A DNA stretch of 44,099 nucleotides, taken from NCBI GenBank assembly GCA_947476335.1, contig CANJQH010000020.1, positions 1 to 44,099 of the forward strand, read 5' to 3'. The notes below the pieces were generated by a model. That model had not been told where the DNA came from. It saw nothing but the letters and a program-made list of their open reading frames with translations, and did no database searches. This document shows, one piece after another, positions 32,674-40,345 of this stretch. How positions within the stretch are numbered: the first letter of the stretch is position 1; every line of letters starts with the position of its first letter. Both the position numbers and the translations under genes were made by a program. Origin of the DNA: Anaerolineae bacterium (GTDB taxonomy: Bacteria; Chloroflexota; Anaerolineae; J036; Brachytrichaceae).

Positions 32674-33588
32674 ATGGATATCCTCCTCCTATTGAAAACC
32701 ATCGTCATGGGCATCGTCGAAGGGTTGACCGAGTTTCTGCCAATTTCGTCGACTGGACATTTGATCGTTGCGGATGCGCTGCTGAATTTTTCGGCGAGCA
32801 TCGGTGGCGAGCGGACGGCGAAGACTTTTGAGATTTTCATTCAGCTGGGGGCGATTCTGGCGGTGGTCGTTTATTTCGCGCGTGATCTGGCGACGTTGCT
32901 GCGGCGGGCGCTGCGTGAAGATGCTGCGCGGCGGGTGCTGGTGAATGTGGCGATCGCGTTCGTGCCGGCGGCGGCGATCGGGTTTCTGGCGAAGGATTTC
33001 ATCAAGAGTGTGCTGTTCAGCACGCCGACAGTGGGGGTGGCGCTGATCCTGGGCGGCATCGTGATGCTGTGGACGGAAGACCGTGAGCGTCGCATCAACA
33101 GGCATGCAATAAATAACTTCGAGAAAAATGCGATAGCTCAGCAGGTGGTGATCGCAAAACTCGGCGCGTTACTGGTTGGCAGCAGCGGCAATCTCGAATT
33201 AATGACCACCCGCCAAGCGCTGACGGTGGGAATTGCGCAGGTCGTGGCGCTGGTGCCGGGCATGTCGCGTTCGGCATGGACGCTGATCGGCGGCCTGCTG
33301 GCTGGGCTGGATCGTTCGACGGCGCTGCGGTTTTCGTTTTATCTGTCAATTCCGACGCTGGGTGTGGCGACGGTGTATGACTTCCTCAAAAATCGCGATG
33401 CGATCAGTGCGACGGCGTTGCCGATGTTTGTGATCGGTGCGGCGGTGGCTTTTGTGGTGGCACTGGTCGTTGTGCGCTTTTTTCTTTCCTATGTATCGCA
33501 GCGCAATCTGAAGCCGTTTGCTTGGTATCGCATCGGCGCTGGCGTGGTGCTGCTGGCGCTGGTGGCTGCGGGCGTCGTGAAGTTGTGA
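32674..33588 (+). CDS. uppP: Undecaprenyl-diphosphatase
   Basis: Recycles undecaprenyl diphosphate to the monophosphate carrier used for peptidoglycan and other wall polymers, at the membrane. 304 residues, about eight helices. The first catalytic motif is EGLTEFLPISSTGHLIV near residues 14-30 and the second is VPGMSRSAWTLIGGLLAG. The helix segment ALRFSFYLSIPT is also typical of BacA/UppP. It is slightly longer than usual (about 270). Loss or excess would also affect bacitracin sensitivity in known bacteria. Confidence 0.95.
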   Translation: MDILLLLKTIVMGIVEGLTEFLPISSTGHLIVADALLNFSASIGGERTAKTFEIFIQLGAILAVVVYFARDLATLLRRALREDAARRVLVNVAIAFVPAAAIGFLAKDFIKSVLFSTPTVGVALILGGIVMLWTEDRERRINRHAINNFEKNAIAQQVVIAKLGALLVGSSGNLELMTTRQALTVGIAQVVALVPGMSRSAWTLIGGLLAGLDRSTALRFSFYLSIPTLGVATVYDFLKNRDAISATALPMFVIGAAVAFVVALVVVRFFLSYVSQRNLKPFAWYRIGAGVVLLALVAAGVVKL

Positions 33589-33639
33589 AATAGAGCGTAA
33601 AAATCCACGCTCTCCGAATTTCCGCGTTTTTCGTGCGAA

Positions 33640-33690
33640 AAACTGTGGTCTTCCCCAAACGGCAGATGTGATTTGGCGGGTTGCCCGGCA
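33640..33690 (-). repeat. T3-like fragment downstream of uppP
   Basis: On the minus strand it reads CACATCTGCCGTTTGGGGAA, like the start of the 255-bp T3 unit. It is also similar to the stretch at 18457-18505. Confidence 0.4.
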
Positions 33691-33720
33691 GTGGAGATCA
33701 CGTGTCATGCGCAGAAAATC

Positions 33721-33833
33721 GTAACTACTCAGGCCAGCCATTTTTCCAACGCGAAACACACTATTCTCTCCCCCCGAAGGGGGAGAGAATAGTGTGTTTC
33801 GCGGGAAATACTGATTTGGGCCTGAGTAGTTAC
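33721..33833 (+). mobile_element. T1 element copy K with 8-bp target duplication
   Basis: AGAAAATC is duplicated exactly at 33713-33720 and 33834-33841. It is nearly identical to copies D and I, so a recent insertion. Confidence 0.92.
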
Positions 33834-33888
33834 AGAAAATCACATTCCTACACTGCGGTACGTCACTGACCGAGCGAAGCGGGAATGC

Positions 33889-33894
33889 TATATT
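33889..33894 (+). promoter_or_regulatory. Possible -10 of the respiratory operon
   Basis: TATATT about 130 nt before the Rieske start, the best candidate in this gap. If correct the operon has a long leader, unlike most genes here. There is no convincing -35. Confidence 0.25.
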
Positions 33895-33972
33895 TCGCTT
33901 TCACGTTTCCGTTCCGGTGGACTTATTGTGTACAAGGTCCGCGTTGGGGGTGCATTCATGTGCATCGATCGC

Positions 33973-34005
33973 AATGACCGGGAAATGACTGGGAAATGAC
34001 TGGGA
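33973..34005 (+). promoter_or_regulatory. Three 11-bp direct repeats upstream of the Rieske gene
   Basis: AATGACCGGGA, AATGACTGGGA, AATGACTGGGA in a row, about one helical turn each, ending just before the Shine-Dalgarno GAGGTGA. It could be an operator or a leader RNA element; no regulator is identified. Confidence 0.4.
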
Positions 34006-34022
34006 ATTGAGGTGAAGTCGAC

Positions 34023-34862
34023 ATGTCTGATGAGAACAAGCCGCAAGAATCAGAGACGCCGGAGGTTCCTGCAGCGCCGAAGCCTGCAGCGCCGAAGCCT
34101 GCAGCACCGAAGCCTGTTGCGCCTGGGGCTGGATTGAAGCCCGTTGCGCCTGGTGCGATGAAGCCGGGAGCGCCCGTCGCCCCGGGAGCTGGTCTGAAGC
34201 CGGGAGCGCCGGTGGCCGTTAAGCCTGGAGCGCCCGGTGCACCGCGTCCTGGAGCGCCTGTCGCCCCGGGAGTGGCGAAGCCTGCAGGTGCTGCTGCGCC
34301 GGCAGCCGCTGCGAAAAAGGAAGAGGAAGCGGCTGTTGCCGCGAACAGTGGTGTTTCGCGCCGTGAATTCCTCAATTATGTGTGGGGCGCGTCGATTGCG
34401 CTGTTTCTTGCGCAGTTCGGCGGGCTGACCTTCTTTTTTGCCTTCCCGCGCTTTCGTCCGGGCCAATTCGGCGGCAAGATTCCGGCCAGCGTGGCGGATA
34501 TCCCCGAGCTGAACAAGCCTCCGCATGCCAACGATGTGGGTAAGTTCTGGCTGGTGAACACGGATCAGGGCGTCAACGTGCTCTATAAGATCTGCACGCA
34601 CCTTGGCTGCATTTACCCGTGGTCGGATGCCGCTGGCATCTTCGCCTGCCCGTGCCATGGCTCACAGTTCCAGTTGAACGGCGATTACGTCGCCGGCCCG
34701 GCGCCGCGCGCCCTGGACAAATTCAAGTTTGAAGTGCTCGACGCGGATGGCAACGTCCTCGCGACGTCGCCCGACGATGGCACTGCGATTTCGCTGCCTT
34801 CGGGTGCGCAGACCATCCTTGTCAACACTGGTTTGAAGATTACCGGCAAGTCGCATTTCTAG
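34023..34862 (+). CDS. petC: Rieske iron-sulfur protein of a cytochrome bc complex
   Basis: Carries the [2Fe-2S] cluster that takes an electron from quinol and passes it to cytochrome c. 279 residues. Cluster motifs CTHLGC at 191-196 and CPCHGS at 209-214 supply two Cys and two His. A Tat-like SRREFL precedes the membrane anchor (about 120-140). The first roughly 90 residues are a low-complexity Ala/Pro/Lys tail with APKPA and GAPVAPGAGLKPGAP repeats, before the Tat motif, so a long cytoplasmic extension is unusual for this family. GAGGTGA lies 6 nt upstream. First gene of the operon with cytochrome b and c. Confidence 0.93.
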   Translation: MSDENKPQESETPEVPAAPKPAAPKPAAPKPVAPGAGLKPVAPGAMKPGAPVAPGAGLKPGAPVAVKPGAPGAPRPGAPVAPGVAKPAGAAAPAAAAKKEEEAAVAANSGVSRREFLNYVWGASIALFLAQFGGLTFFFAFPRFRPGQFGGKIPASVADIPELNKPPHANDVGKFWLVNTDQGVNVLYKICTHLGCIYPWSDAAGIFACPCHGSQFQLNGDYVAGPAPRALDKFKFEVLDADGNVLATSPDDGTAISLPSGAQTILVNTGLKITGKSHF

Positions 34863-34868
34863 AAAAAG

Positions 34869-34946
34869 GTACCTACTCAGGCAGGTCTATTTTCTATTGC
34901 GAAACCGTGGTTCGCAGAAAATCTCGATTTAGGTCCGAGTAGGTAC
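34869..34946 (+). repeat. T1 element copy L, shortened
   Basis: Ends GTACCTACTCAGG and CCGAGTAGGTAC, a paired change from GTAACTAC/GTAGTTAC. The inner stem is reduced to GCGAAACC/GGTTCGC. Flanks AGAAAAAG and AGAAAAGC agree in 6 of 8 positions. It sits within the respiratory operon, between Rieske and cytochrome b genes. Confidence 0.75.
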
Positions 34947-34971
34947 AGAAAAGCGTGATCAACATTGATTT

Positions 34972-35031
34972 GGCGAATTCCTTCCCCGCTCGCAAGGTGA
35001 GCCTGTAGGGGGAGAGAGAAATTCGCTGGAA
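34972..35031 (+). other. Stem-loop in the cytochrome b leader
   Basis: GCGAATTCCTTCCCC pairs imperfectly with GGGGGAGAGAGAAATTCGC about 20 nt later, just upstream of GGAGGTGA and the ATG. It may set mRNA stability within the operon, or be an old T1-like remnant. Confidence 0.3.
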
Positions 35032-35056
35032 AGTCATTTTCGGAGGTGAACGAACT

Positions 35057-36727
35057 ATGGCAGTAATCGGTGAGAAGCTTGTCAAGCAGCTGCGCACCAC
35101 CGGTGTTAAGAGCACCGTGGCGCAGCGCCTCGACGACGCCTTCACTCGTTGGAATACGGGGTTAACGTGGAACGATGTGCGCGGTGTGCTGCGTGGTGAT
35201 CCGCCGGCGAAGCCGAATCCGCGCGTCAAGCCGCATACGGAAAGCTTCTGGTACCACATTCGGCCGACCTTCTATCACGAAGCGGTGACGACGTTGTATC
35301 CGACGTTCCGCTTGGGCCTTTTGTCTGCGGTGTTCTTTACGTGGGAAATCATTACGGGCTTGTTCCTGATGATTTTCTATACGCCGTCGCCGACGGCTGC
35401 GTATGTGAACATGATCGACATCATGACGAACGTGCCCTTTGGCAAGTTCATGCGCGATCTGCACCGTATCGGTGCGGAAGGCATGGTCATCGTCGTGACG
35501 TTGCACATGTGTCGCACGTTTATTACGGCATCCTATAAAAAGCCGCGACAGTTCACGTGGTTCACTGGCGTGATTCTGTTGATCATCACGCTCTTCCTGT
35601 CGTTCTCTGGCTATCTGCTGCCGTGGGACCAGTTGGCTTTCTGGGCCGTGACGATCGGCACCTCGATGGCGGACGCTGCGCCGCTCGTTGGACGTGAAGT
35701 GAACCTGTTGCTGCGCGGTGCGCCGGATATCGGCGCCGGCGGCTTGCTGCGCTTCTATCTCTTCCATGTTTTGCTGTTCCCGCTGATCGGTGTTGTGTTC
35801 GTTGCAGTGCACTACTACAAGGTTGTGCGCTTCGGCATCTCACTGCCGCCAGATATGGACGCTGTGGGTGAAGATACCGCGCGCAAGGTGCCGCCTGAGA
35901 AGCGCGTCAACTTCCTGCCGGACATCGCCACCAACGAGATCATGTATGCCGCGGTGACGTTTGCGGTGCTGGCGATCCTGAGCGCGACGGTCTTCGCCGC
36001 GCCGCTGGAGAACCACGCGAACCCGAAGCAGACACCATTGCACACTGTGGCGCCGTGGTACTTCTACTGGCTGCAAGGCCTCTTGAAGATTCCACATGTG
36101 ATTCCATTCCTGCCGGGTGCCGACTCGTTCTTCGCCAATGGACTTGGACTGACGCCGAAGGTGTTCTGGGGCGTGATCGTCGGCCCGCTGCTGATCGCGG
36201 TCCTGTTCATCGTTCCTTATATCGATCCCAATCCGAGCCGTCGCTACGGTGATCGCAAGATCGCACTCGGCATCGGAGCCTTGTTCGCCGCGCTGATCCT
36301 GTATTTGTCGCTGGCCGGCCGCCCGTTGGGCGTGCCAATCACCGGCTTCGGATACGTGGGTGGTGACCCGGCGGTCGAAGTCGGTCAGCACTTCATCCCG
36401 GATGAAGGTGAGGGCGTCATTAAGGAAATGAGCTTTGATGCGCTTGTCCCGGGAACGTACGACGTCATCGGAACGCCAAGCTCTGGCTCAGCTGAACTCG
36501 ACAAGATGATCGAAGAGATCAACAGCGAAATCAGCTCGCGCAAAGCCAACGCCGATCCGCTGGGGAAGATCATGCCGGCGGATGCCAAGGGCACAGTGGC
36601 GATCGAAGATATTCAGGTCGACCTGCGCAAGTTCACGTTGTTCATCGATTACACCGATGCCAAGGGTGCGCCGCAGAAGTTCGAGAAGTACATCTACCTG
36701 CACAAGGAGTCGGGTTACTCGCACTGA
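35057..36727 (+). CDS. petB: Cytochrome b of a bc-type complex, with C-terminal extension
   Basis: Quinol-oxidising membrane subunit, 556 residues. Haem ligands are His136 and His150 on one pair of helices and His237 and His252 on the other; 14 residues separate the last pair, as in b6-type proteins. It combines b6-like and subunit IV-like halves in one chain, with about eight helices up to residue 440. The Qo-site PEWY motif is replaced by APWY (332-335), so the usual catalytic Glu is absent. Residues about 445-556 are a soluble, acidic extension I do not recognise. A strong Shine-Dalgarno GGAGGTGA lies 8 nt upstream. The operon order is Rieske, b, c. Confidence 0.92.
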   Translation: MAVIGEKLVKQLRTTGVKSTVAQRLDDAFTRWNTGLTWNDVRGVLRGDPPAKPNPRVKPHTESFWYHIRPTFYHEAVTTLYPTFRLGLLSAVFFTWEIITGLFLMIFYTPSPTAAYVNMIDIMTNVPFGKFMRDLHRIGAEGMVIVVTLHMCRTFITASYKKPRQFTWFTGVILLIITLFLSFSGYLLPWDQLAFWAVTIGTSMADAAPLVGREVNLLLRGAPDIGAGGLLRFYLFHVLLFPLIGVVFVAVHYYKVVRFGISLPPDMDAVGEDTARKVPPEKRVNFLPDIATNEIMYAAVTFAVLAILSATVFAAPLENHANPKQTPLHTVAPWYFYWLQGLLKIPHVIPFLPGADSFFANGLGLTPKVFWGVIVGPLLIAVLFIVPYIDPNPSRRYGDRKIALGIGALFAALILYLSLAGRPLGVPITGFGYVGGDPAVEVGQHFIPDEGEGVIKEMSFDALVPGTYDVIGTPSSGSAELDKMIEEINSEISSRKANADPLGKIMPADAKGTVAIEDIQVDLRKFTLFIDYTDAKGAPQKFEKYIYLHKESGYSH

Positions 36728-36872
36728 CCCTGCGTGAGGTTCAAAGTTTCTGTTGAGATATTTCCGTGCTTTTCTCTTCTGCCTGCGGATATGCCTGCGG
36801 ATAGCGGATAGATGAGAAAGGCACCGAAAAGTAAATTCAAAAGGAACTTTGAAGCAGCAAGGATATATCGCA

Positions 36873-37826
36873 ATGTTGAAGAAAATTGTGACTTTTCGGC
36901 CGAGCTTCACGCTGCGCATTCTGACCGGCTTGGTGGCTTTTCTGTTCATGCTGAGCGTGTGTACGCTCACGTATGTGGCAGATATAACCACGACGCTCAG
37001 TGAGCGCGACTTGCAGTTCCGCGGCCGCCTCATCGAGCAGGGTGCGCGTTACTATAAAGATCAGTGCGCGCGCTGCCATGGACCGGAAGGCAAGGGCATT
37101 GATGGCATCGCTCCTGGCATCAGCAACGAGAACTTTCTTGGTCAGGTTGAATTCCGCGAGGTCGATGGACAGCGTGTGATTCAGCAGATCAAGCCCAGCA
37201 AGCGGCTCGCAGAGCTTGGCTACAAGGGTACGTTGCGTGATTACATCCGCAGCGTGATCGCTTCGGGCTTGCCGATCAAGAGCAGCGCCGACTGGGCTGA
37301 TCCGCATCCGCCCTTCCTGGATTCGTACGGCGGTCCGCTGCGCGATGACCAGGTCGACAACATCACGAGCTTCGTGATCAACTGGGCGCAGGCTCCGAAG
37401 CCGGATGGCGAGTCGATTCTGCCGCCTCCACCTGGCAGCGGTGGTGCACCGAAGCCGACGGCGGTTCCGTTGACGGCTGACCAGGAAGCTGGCAAGCAGG
37501 TCTATCTTAAAGCGGGTTGCAACGCCTGCCACGCCATCAAGGGCGTTGGCAGTCAGGGCGCTGTCGGTCCGAACCTGAGCAAGATCTACACGCTCTCTGC
37601 TGAGACGATCGCCAGCGCCGATTACAAGTCGAAGGTGAAGGATCAGCCGGCGTCGACGACGCCAGAGGATTTCATCAAGCAGTCGATTCACTATCCGAAT
37701 GCGTACATCGCGCCGCAGTGCCCGACGGGTGCGTGCCCGGCCGGCGTCATGCCGCAGAACTTCAAGGATACGATCCCTGCAGCTGACTTCGATAAGCTGG
37801 TTGCTTACCTGAGCATGCTCAAGTAA
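36873..37826 (+). CDS. Membrane-anchored dihaem cytochrome c
   Basis: Electron acceptor subunit of the bc complex. 317 residues from the ATG at 36873, which has AAGGA 9 nt upstream; a TTG at 36849 in frame is an alternative. One N-terminal helix (about 12-36). Two haem c sites: CARCH at residue 65 and CNACH at 216. Distal Met ligands are likely in the region around GVMPQNF and in the first domain after the Lys-rich part. A Pro-rich linker (PPPPGSGGAPKPT) joins the domains. The second domain has an insertion with CPTGACPAG, two Cys of unknown role. Confidence 0.9.
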   Translation: MLKKIVTFRPSFTLRILTGLVAFLFMLSVCTLTYVADITTTLSERDLQFRGRLIEQGARYYKDQCARCHGPEGKGIDGIAPGISNENFLGQVEFREVDGQRVIQQIKPSKRLAELGYKGTLRDYIRSVIASGLPIKSSADWADPHPPFLDSYGGPLRDDQVDNITSFVINWAQAPKPDGESILPPPPGSGGAPKPTAVPLTADQEAGKQVYLKAGCNACHAIKGVGSQGAVGPNLSKIYTLSAETIASADYKSKVKDQPASTTPEDFIKQSIHYPNAYIAPQCPTGACPAGVMPQNFKDTIPAADFDKLVAYLSMLK

Positions 37827-37828
37827 CG

Positions 37829-37857
37829 CAACGACTCGACCTGAGGTCGAGTCGTTG
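37829..37857 (+). terminator. Hairpin after the cytochrome c gene
   Basis: Perfect 12-bp arms CAACGACTCGAC and GTCGAGTCGTTG around a 5-nt loop, 3 nt after the stop. It is followed by only a short T-poor tail, so it is weaker than the next one. Confidence 0.65.
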
Positions 37858-37883
37858 TTCAGCCAGCGAATTTATCGTATCGG

Positions 37884-37945
37884 AATAAACTCGGTGGATT
37901 CCTTCCTGACTTTTGGTTGGGAAGAAATTCACCGAGTTTATTTTT
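37884..37945 (+). terminator. Second terminator with T-run, before the MFS gene
   Basis: Perfect 13-bp arms AATAAACTCGGTG (37884-37896) and CACCGAGTTTATT (37930-37942) run into a TTTTT tract (37941-37945). It ends 11 nt before the MFS start codon at 37957, so the two stops in series separate the respiratory operon from the transporter gene. Confidence 0.7.
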
Positions 37946-37956
37946 CCAAGTACGAA

Positions 37957-39228
37957 ATGAATTTTTCAGATCAACGCGCCGTGTTGCGCGTCACCGCTGC
38001 GCTCATGCTTGCGCAGAGCCTTTCTTCCGCTGCATATTCGTCGTCCGTCGCCGTCAATCAGCTTGCGATCGTCGGCATGACTGGGCTGCGTTCACTCGGT
38101 GGGTTGCCGTCTGCCGTTGTGCTGGCTGGTTCGGCTTTCATGGCGTATCAGGCTGGCAAGCTCGTGACGCGCTTTGGGCGTCGCTATGTGCTGACGCTTG
38201 GCACGCTCTTTGGCGTCCTCGGCGGTGCGATCGCTGGCACGGGCGTGTTCATCGCCAGCATTGCCATTTTTTTGTGCGGTTTGGTCGTGATCGGCTTCGG
38301 GCGCGGCATCCTCGATCAATCGCGTTTTGCCGCGGCTGAGGTGAATCCGTCGAGCCGCCGTGCGCGCGCGCTCAGCTTCGTGGTGTGGGGCGCCACCATC
38401 GGCGCCGTTGGTGGACCGCTGATTGCGCCCCCGCTCGATGCGCTTGGCCAGCGCCTCGGTTTGCCGCAGTATGTCGGCGCCCTGTATGGAACAGCGTCGT
38501 TCTATGTGCTGGCAGGCGTCGCAATTTTTGTGCTGCTGGCGCTCGATTTACGTGGCCTTGTCACGCGCGTCGCTGCGCTTGAGCCAGCTGTGGAGTCGGA
38601 GACGGCTGCGGCGAAGTTGCCGGATGCGCCTCAGCGTTCGCTGCGGCGTTTGCTGGGCGAAGTGCCGGCTGCGCGCACTGCACTCGTTGCGATGGCCGCT
38701 GGGCAGGCCAGTATGGCGCTGATGATGTCGTGCATCAGTATTCATATGAAGGATCACAATCATGGACTCGGCGACATTGCGGCGGTGATCAGCATGCACA
38801 CGCTCGGCATGTATGCGCTTTCTCCCGTCGTGGGCCTGCTCACCGATCGCATTGGCCGTCGTCGTGTCATCATGCTGGGTGCGTCGATTCTGATCATCGG
38901 CTGTGTGTTGGTGCCGATTTCTCTCAACACACCCGTTATCGCGCTGGCCGAATTTCTGGTTGGCCTCGGCTGGAGTGGTTGTTACGTTGCCGGCTCGACG
39001 TTGCTGACGGACGCGCTGGGTAAGGACGAGCGTGCGCGTTTGCAGGGCGCCAACGACTCCGTCATCAGCATCTGCAGTGCTGTGGGCAGCCTGTCGAGCG
39101 GTATTCTGCTCGAACTGATTGGTATCTGGCCGCTTTCATTCGTCGGGCTGGCTGTGTCTGCGCTGCCGCTGGTCTTTGCTGCGAAGCTGGCTGCAGATCG
39201 TCGCTCGCTGGCGATGGGAAGTGCGTAA
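37957..39228 (+). CDS. Major facilitator superfamily transporter
   Basis: 423 residues, about 12 helices in two halves. The loop between helices 2 and 3 has the MFS motif as GKLVTRFGRRYVLTLG, and the matching loop in the second half is GLLTDRIGRRRVIMLG. A central cytoplasmic loop (about 200-225) separates the halves. The substrate is unknown; proton-coupled efflux is likely from the family. The ATG at 37957 is chosen since the in-frame TTG at 37855 would translate the terminators. Its stop overlaps the start of the mevalonate kinase gene (TAATG). Confidence 0.85.
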   Translation: MNFSDQRAVLRVTAALMLAQSLSSAAYSSSVAVNQLAIVGMTGLRSLGGLPSAVVLAGSAFMAYQAGKLVTRFGRRYVLTLGTLFGVLGGAIAGTGVFIASIAIFLCGLVVIGFGRGILDQSRFAAAEVNPSSRRARALSFVVWGATIGAVGGPLIAPPLDALGQRLGLPQYVGALYGTASFYVLAGVAIFVLLALDLRGLVTRVAALEPAVESETAAAKLPDAPQRSLRRLLGEVPAARTALVAMAAGQASMALMMSCISIHMKDHNHGLGDIAAVISMHTLGMYALSPVVGLLTDRIGRRRVIMLGASILIIGCVLVPISLNTPVIALAEFLVGLGWSGCYVAGSTLLTDALGKDERARLQGANDSVISICSAVGSLSSGILLELIGIWPLSFVGLAVSALPLVFAAKLAADRRSLAMGSA

Positions 39229-40154
39229 TGCGTAAACTTGAGCGCAGCGCCTGCGCGAAGATCATTTTGTGCGGCGAACATGCCGTTGTATATGGCCGGC
39301 CGGCCATTGCGCTGCCGCTGTCGCAGCTTCGTGCGCATGCGCACATTGCTGCGCACCGCGAGCCTTTCGAGATTTTTGCTGCTGATCTTGGTGAGACGCT
39401 GTCTCTCACCACAGCGCCGGTGGCGCCGCTGGTGCGCATCGCGCAACTGGCATGCGAAAAACTTGGCATCACGCCGCCGGATGCGCGGCTCGAGCTGCGC
39501 AGCGACATTCCACTTGGCGCCAACCTCGGCAGTGGTGCGGCGGTTTCAATTGCAGTGGCGCGCGCGCTTGGCGCATGGGCCGGCTATGAATTTACGCCGG
39601 ATGAAGTTAGCGCGCTCGCCTATGAAATCGAAAAGCTGCATCACGGCACGCCGAGCGGAATCGACAATACGACGATCGCCTGGGAGCAGCCGGTGTACTT
39701 TGTGCGCGGCCGCACGCCTGAGCTGTTGAGTGGCGTGTATGTTGCTGCGCTGCCGATCGTCATTGCCGATACCGGGCGCTCGACGCCGACGCATGTGCCG
39801 GTCGGCGAAGTACGTCGGGCGTGGGAAAGCGCTCCGGCTCACTTTGAGCGCATCTTTGACGCGATTGCCGTCTGCGTGCATGAAGCGCGCCTGGCATTGG
39901 AAGTTGGTGATCTGCCGCGCCTGGGTGCGGCGCTGAATGTCAATCATGAGCTGTTGCAGTCGTTGTCGGTTTCCAGCCCTGAGCTGGATGCGTTGTGCGC
40001 CGCCGCCCGTGCGGCTGGTGCGCTTGGTGCGAAGATGAGCGGTGGCGGCCGCGGTGGCAACATGCTTGCCATTGCGCGCGATGTTGCGCATGCGCAGCAC
40101 ATCGCTGCGGTGCTGCGTCGCGCTGGGGCCGCACGGGTGTTTCACGCGAAGTAA
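39228..40154 (+). CDS. mvk: Mevalonate kinase
   Basis: Phosphorylates mevalonate in the mevalonate route to isoprenoids. 308 residues. KIILCGEHAVVYGRPAIALP at the N-terminus is the family signature; the ATP loop is PLGANLGSGAAVSIA; EIEKLHHGTPSGIDNTTI carries the catalytic Asp; motif 3 is GAKMSGGGRGGNMLAI. The mevalonate pathway is uncommon in bacteria but known in Chloroflexota such as Roseiflexus. It starts within the stop of the MFS gene, so the two are coupled, though a shared function is not evident. No other pathway gene is in the window. Confidence 0.93.
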   Translation: MRKLERSACAKIILCGEHAVVYGRPAIALPLSQLRAHAHIAAHREPFEIFAADLGETLSLTTAPVAPLVRIAQLACEKLGITPPDARLELRSDIPLGANLGSGAAVSIAVARALGAWAGYEFTPDEVSALAYEIEKLHHGTPSGIDNTTIAWEQPVYFVRGRTPELLSGVYVAALPIVIADTGRSTPTHVPVGEVRRAWESAPAHFERIFDAIAVCVHEARLALEVGDLPRLGAALNVNHELLQSLSVSSPELDALCAAARAAGALGAKMSGGGRGGNMLAIARDVAHAQHIAAVLRRAGAARVFHAK

Positions 40155-40204
40155 GAGGGACGGAGATCGCGGGTGCGTTTTGTAGCTTCGTAGTGAAAAA
40201 TAGG

Positions 40205-40316
40205 GTAACTACTCAGGCCAGCCATTTTTCCAACGCGAAACACACTATTCTCTCCCCCGAAGGGGGAGAAAATAGTGTGTTTCGCGGGAAATACTGATTT
40301 GGGCCTGAGTAGTTAC
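40205..40316 (+). mobile_element. T1 element copy M with imperfect 8-bp duplication
   Basis: AAAATAGG at 40197-40204 and AAAATATG at 40317-40324 differ at one base. The element is close to copies D and K; one stem base differs (GAGAAAATAG in place of GAGAGAATAG), an unpaired change and therefore young. Confidence 0.88.
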
Positions 40317-40333
40317 AAAATATGTGTGGCTCG

Positions 40334-40339
40334 TAAAAT
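40334..40339 (+). promoter_or_regulatory. -10 box of the GNAT gene
   Basis: TAAAAT, 6 nt from the ATG at 40346. Confidence 0.5.
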
Positions 40340-40345
40340 ATTGTG

